Source: Pseudomonadota bacterium (GTDB lineage: Bacteria > Pseudomonadota > Gammaproteobacteria > Burkholderiales > Burkholderiaceae_B). Taken from it: a stretch of DNA of 64,000 nt. The DNA lies in NCBI GenBank assembly GCA_023423975.1, contig JAFAEO010000071.1, forward strand, positions 1-64,000, read 5' to 3'. A program made the translations under genes and the position numbers. The notes beneath the pieces are model-generated. The model had not been told where the DNA came from. It ran no database searches and was given only the letters and a program-made list of their open reading frames with translations. This document shows positions 63,916 through 64,000 of this stretch, piece by piece; position 1 is the stretch's first letter; each line of letters starts with the position of its first letter.

Positions 63916-64000
63916 ATGGCAGGGCCAGGCGGACATGGGCTGGCCCGCCCAAGTTCTGGTCAAGCAACTCTTGGCACGCGCCCCCGTACCGGATGCCCTG
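63914..64000 (-). CDS. C-terminal end of a gene running off the right edge
   Basis: On the minus strand an open frame enters from the right edge and gives 28 codons before TAA at 63914-63916. The peptide ends LLDQNLGGPAHVRLALP. The terminator hairpin directly after its stop supports a real gene end. The family cannot be told from so short a piece; an enzyme of sugar-acid use next to gntP would be plausible but is speculation. Confidence 0.45.
   Translation of the reverse strand, partial: QGIRYGGACQELLDQNLGGPAHVRLALP

Overview
The window looks like a chromosomal segment of a betaproteobacterium of the order Burkholderiales, most likely an Alcaligenaceae member (Advenella/Bordetella-like). This is inferred from recognisable housekeeping genes and their order (lipA, lipB, ybeD, dat, PBP5-type dacC; coaX-birA; waaA-waaC; fmdB-aspS; a trifunctional putA; bdhA next to a patatin), not from a database search. 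No rRNA, tRNA, CRISPR array or insertion sequence was recognised.

Layout. (1) 1-13,073 is a surface-polysaccharide locus: a truncated glycosyltransferase, wecB, an OafA-like O-acyltransferase with an SGNH tail, a GtrA-type flippase, GT2 and GT4 transferases and the initiating polyprenyl-phosphate sugar transferase on the minus strand; pgi and another GT4 on the plus strand; and galE on the minus strand. The part below about 7.5 kb is visibly richer in A+T than the rest and has loose gene spacing, as expected for a horizontally exchanged antigen locus. (2) 13-24.5 kb is core metabolism and envelope, almost all on the minus strand: lipoate synthesis, D-amino-acid aminotransferase, a DD-carboxypeptidase, an alpha/beta hydrolase, pantothenate kinase, biotin ligase, Kdo transferase, heptosyltransferase I, an EEP-family phosphodiesterase and an M50-like membrane protein without its HExxH zinc motif. 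(3) 24.8-34.3 kb carries a YpfJ-type metallopeptidase, a higBA toxin-antitoxin pair, a patatin and bdhA, fmdB-aspS, a Na+/H+ antiporter family protein, free-methionine-sulfoxide reductase and ubiA. (4) 34.5-59.3 kb holds putA and putP, which bracket a type VI secretion (T6SS) locus. (5) The tail has a LysR regulator, a DMT exporter, a nonsense-interrupted small reading frame, a GntP permease and the end of a further gene.

The T6SS locus has the membrane complex (tssJ, tssK, tssL with an OmpA tail, tssM), tagF, a pseudokinase/PEGA membrane protein, a lipoprotein, an FHA protein, clpV and tssG. It lacks tssA, tssB, tssC, tssE, tssF, hcp, vgrG and PAAR genes, and its clpV and tssG lie on opposite strands with a methyltransferase gene between them. 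Both post-translational control components look degenerate: the kinase-like protein lacks recognisable catalytic residues, and the FHA domain lacks the usual histidine of its phosphopeptide-binding loop.

The clearest regulatory signal is a matching set of three GTTAAC-core palindromes upstream of putA and of putP. The sites have nearly the same spacing and the same distance to the start codon in both promoters, which are 23 kb apart. The likeliest ligand is the ribbon-helix-helix domain at the N-terminus of PutA.
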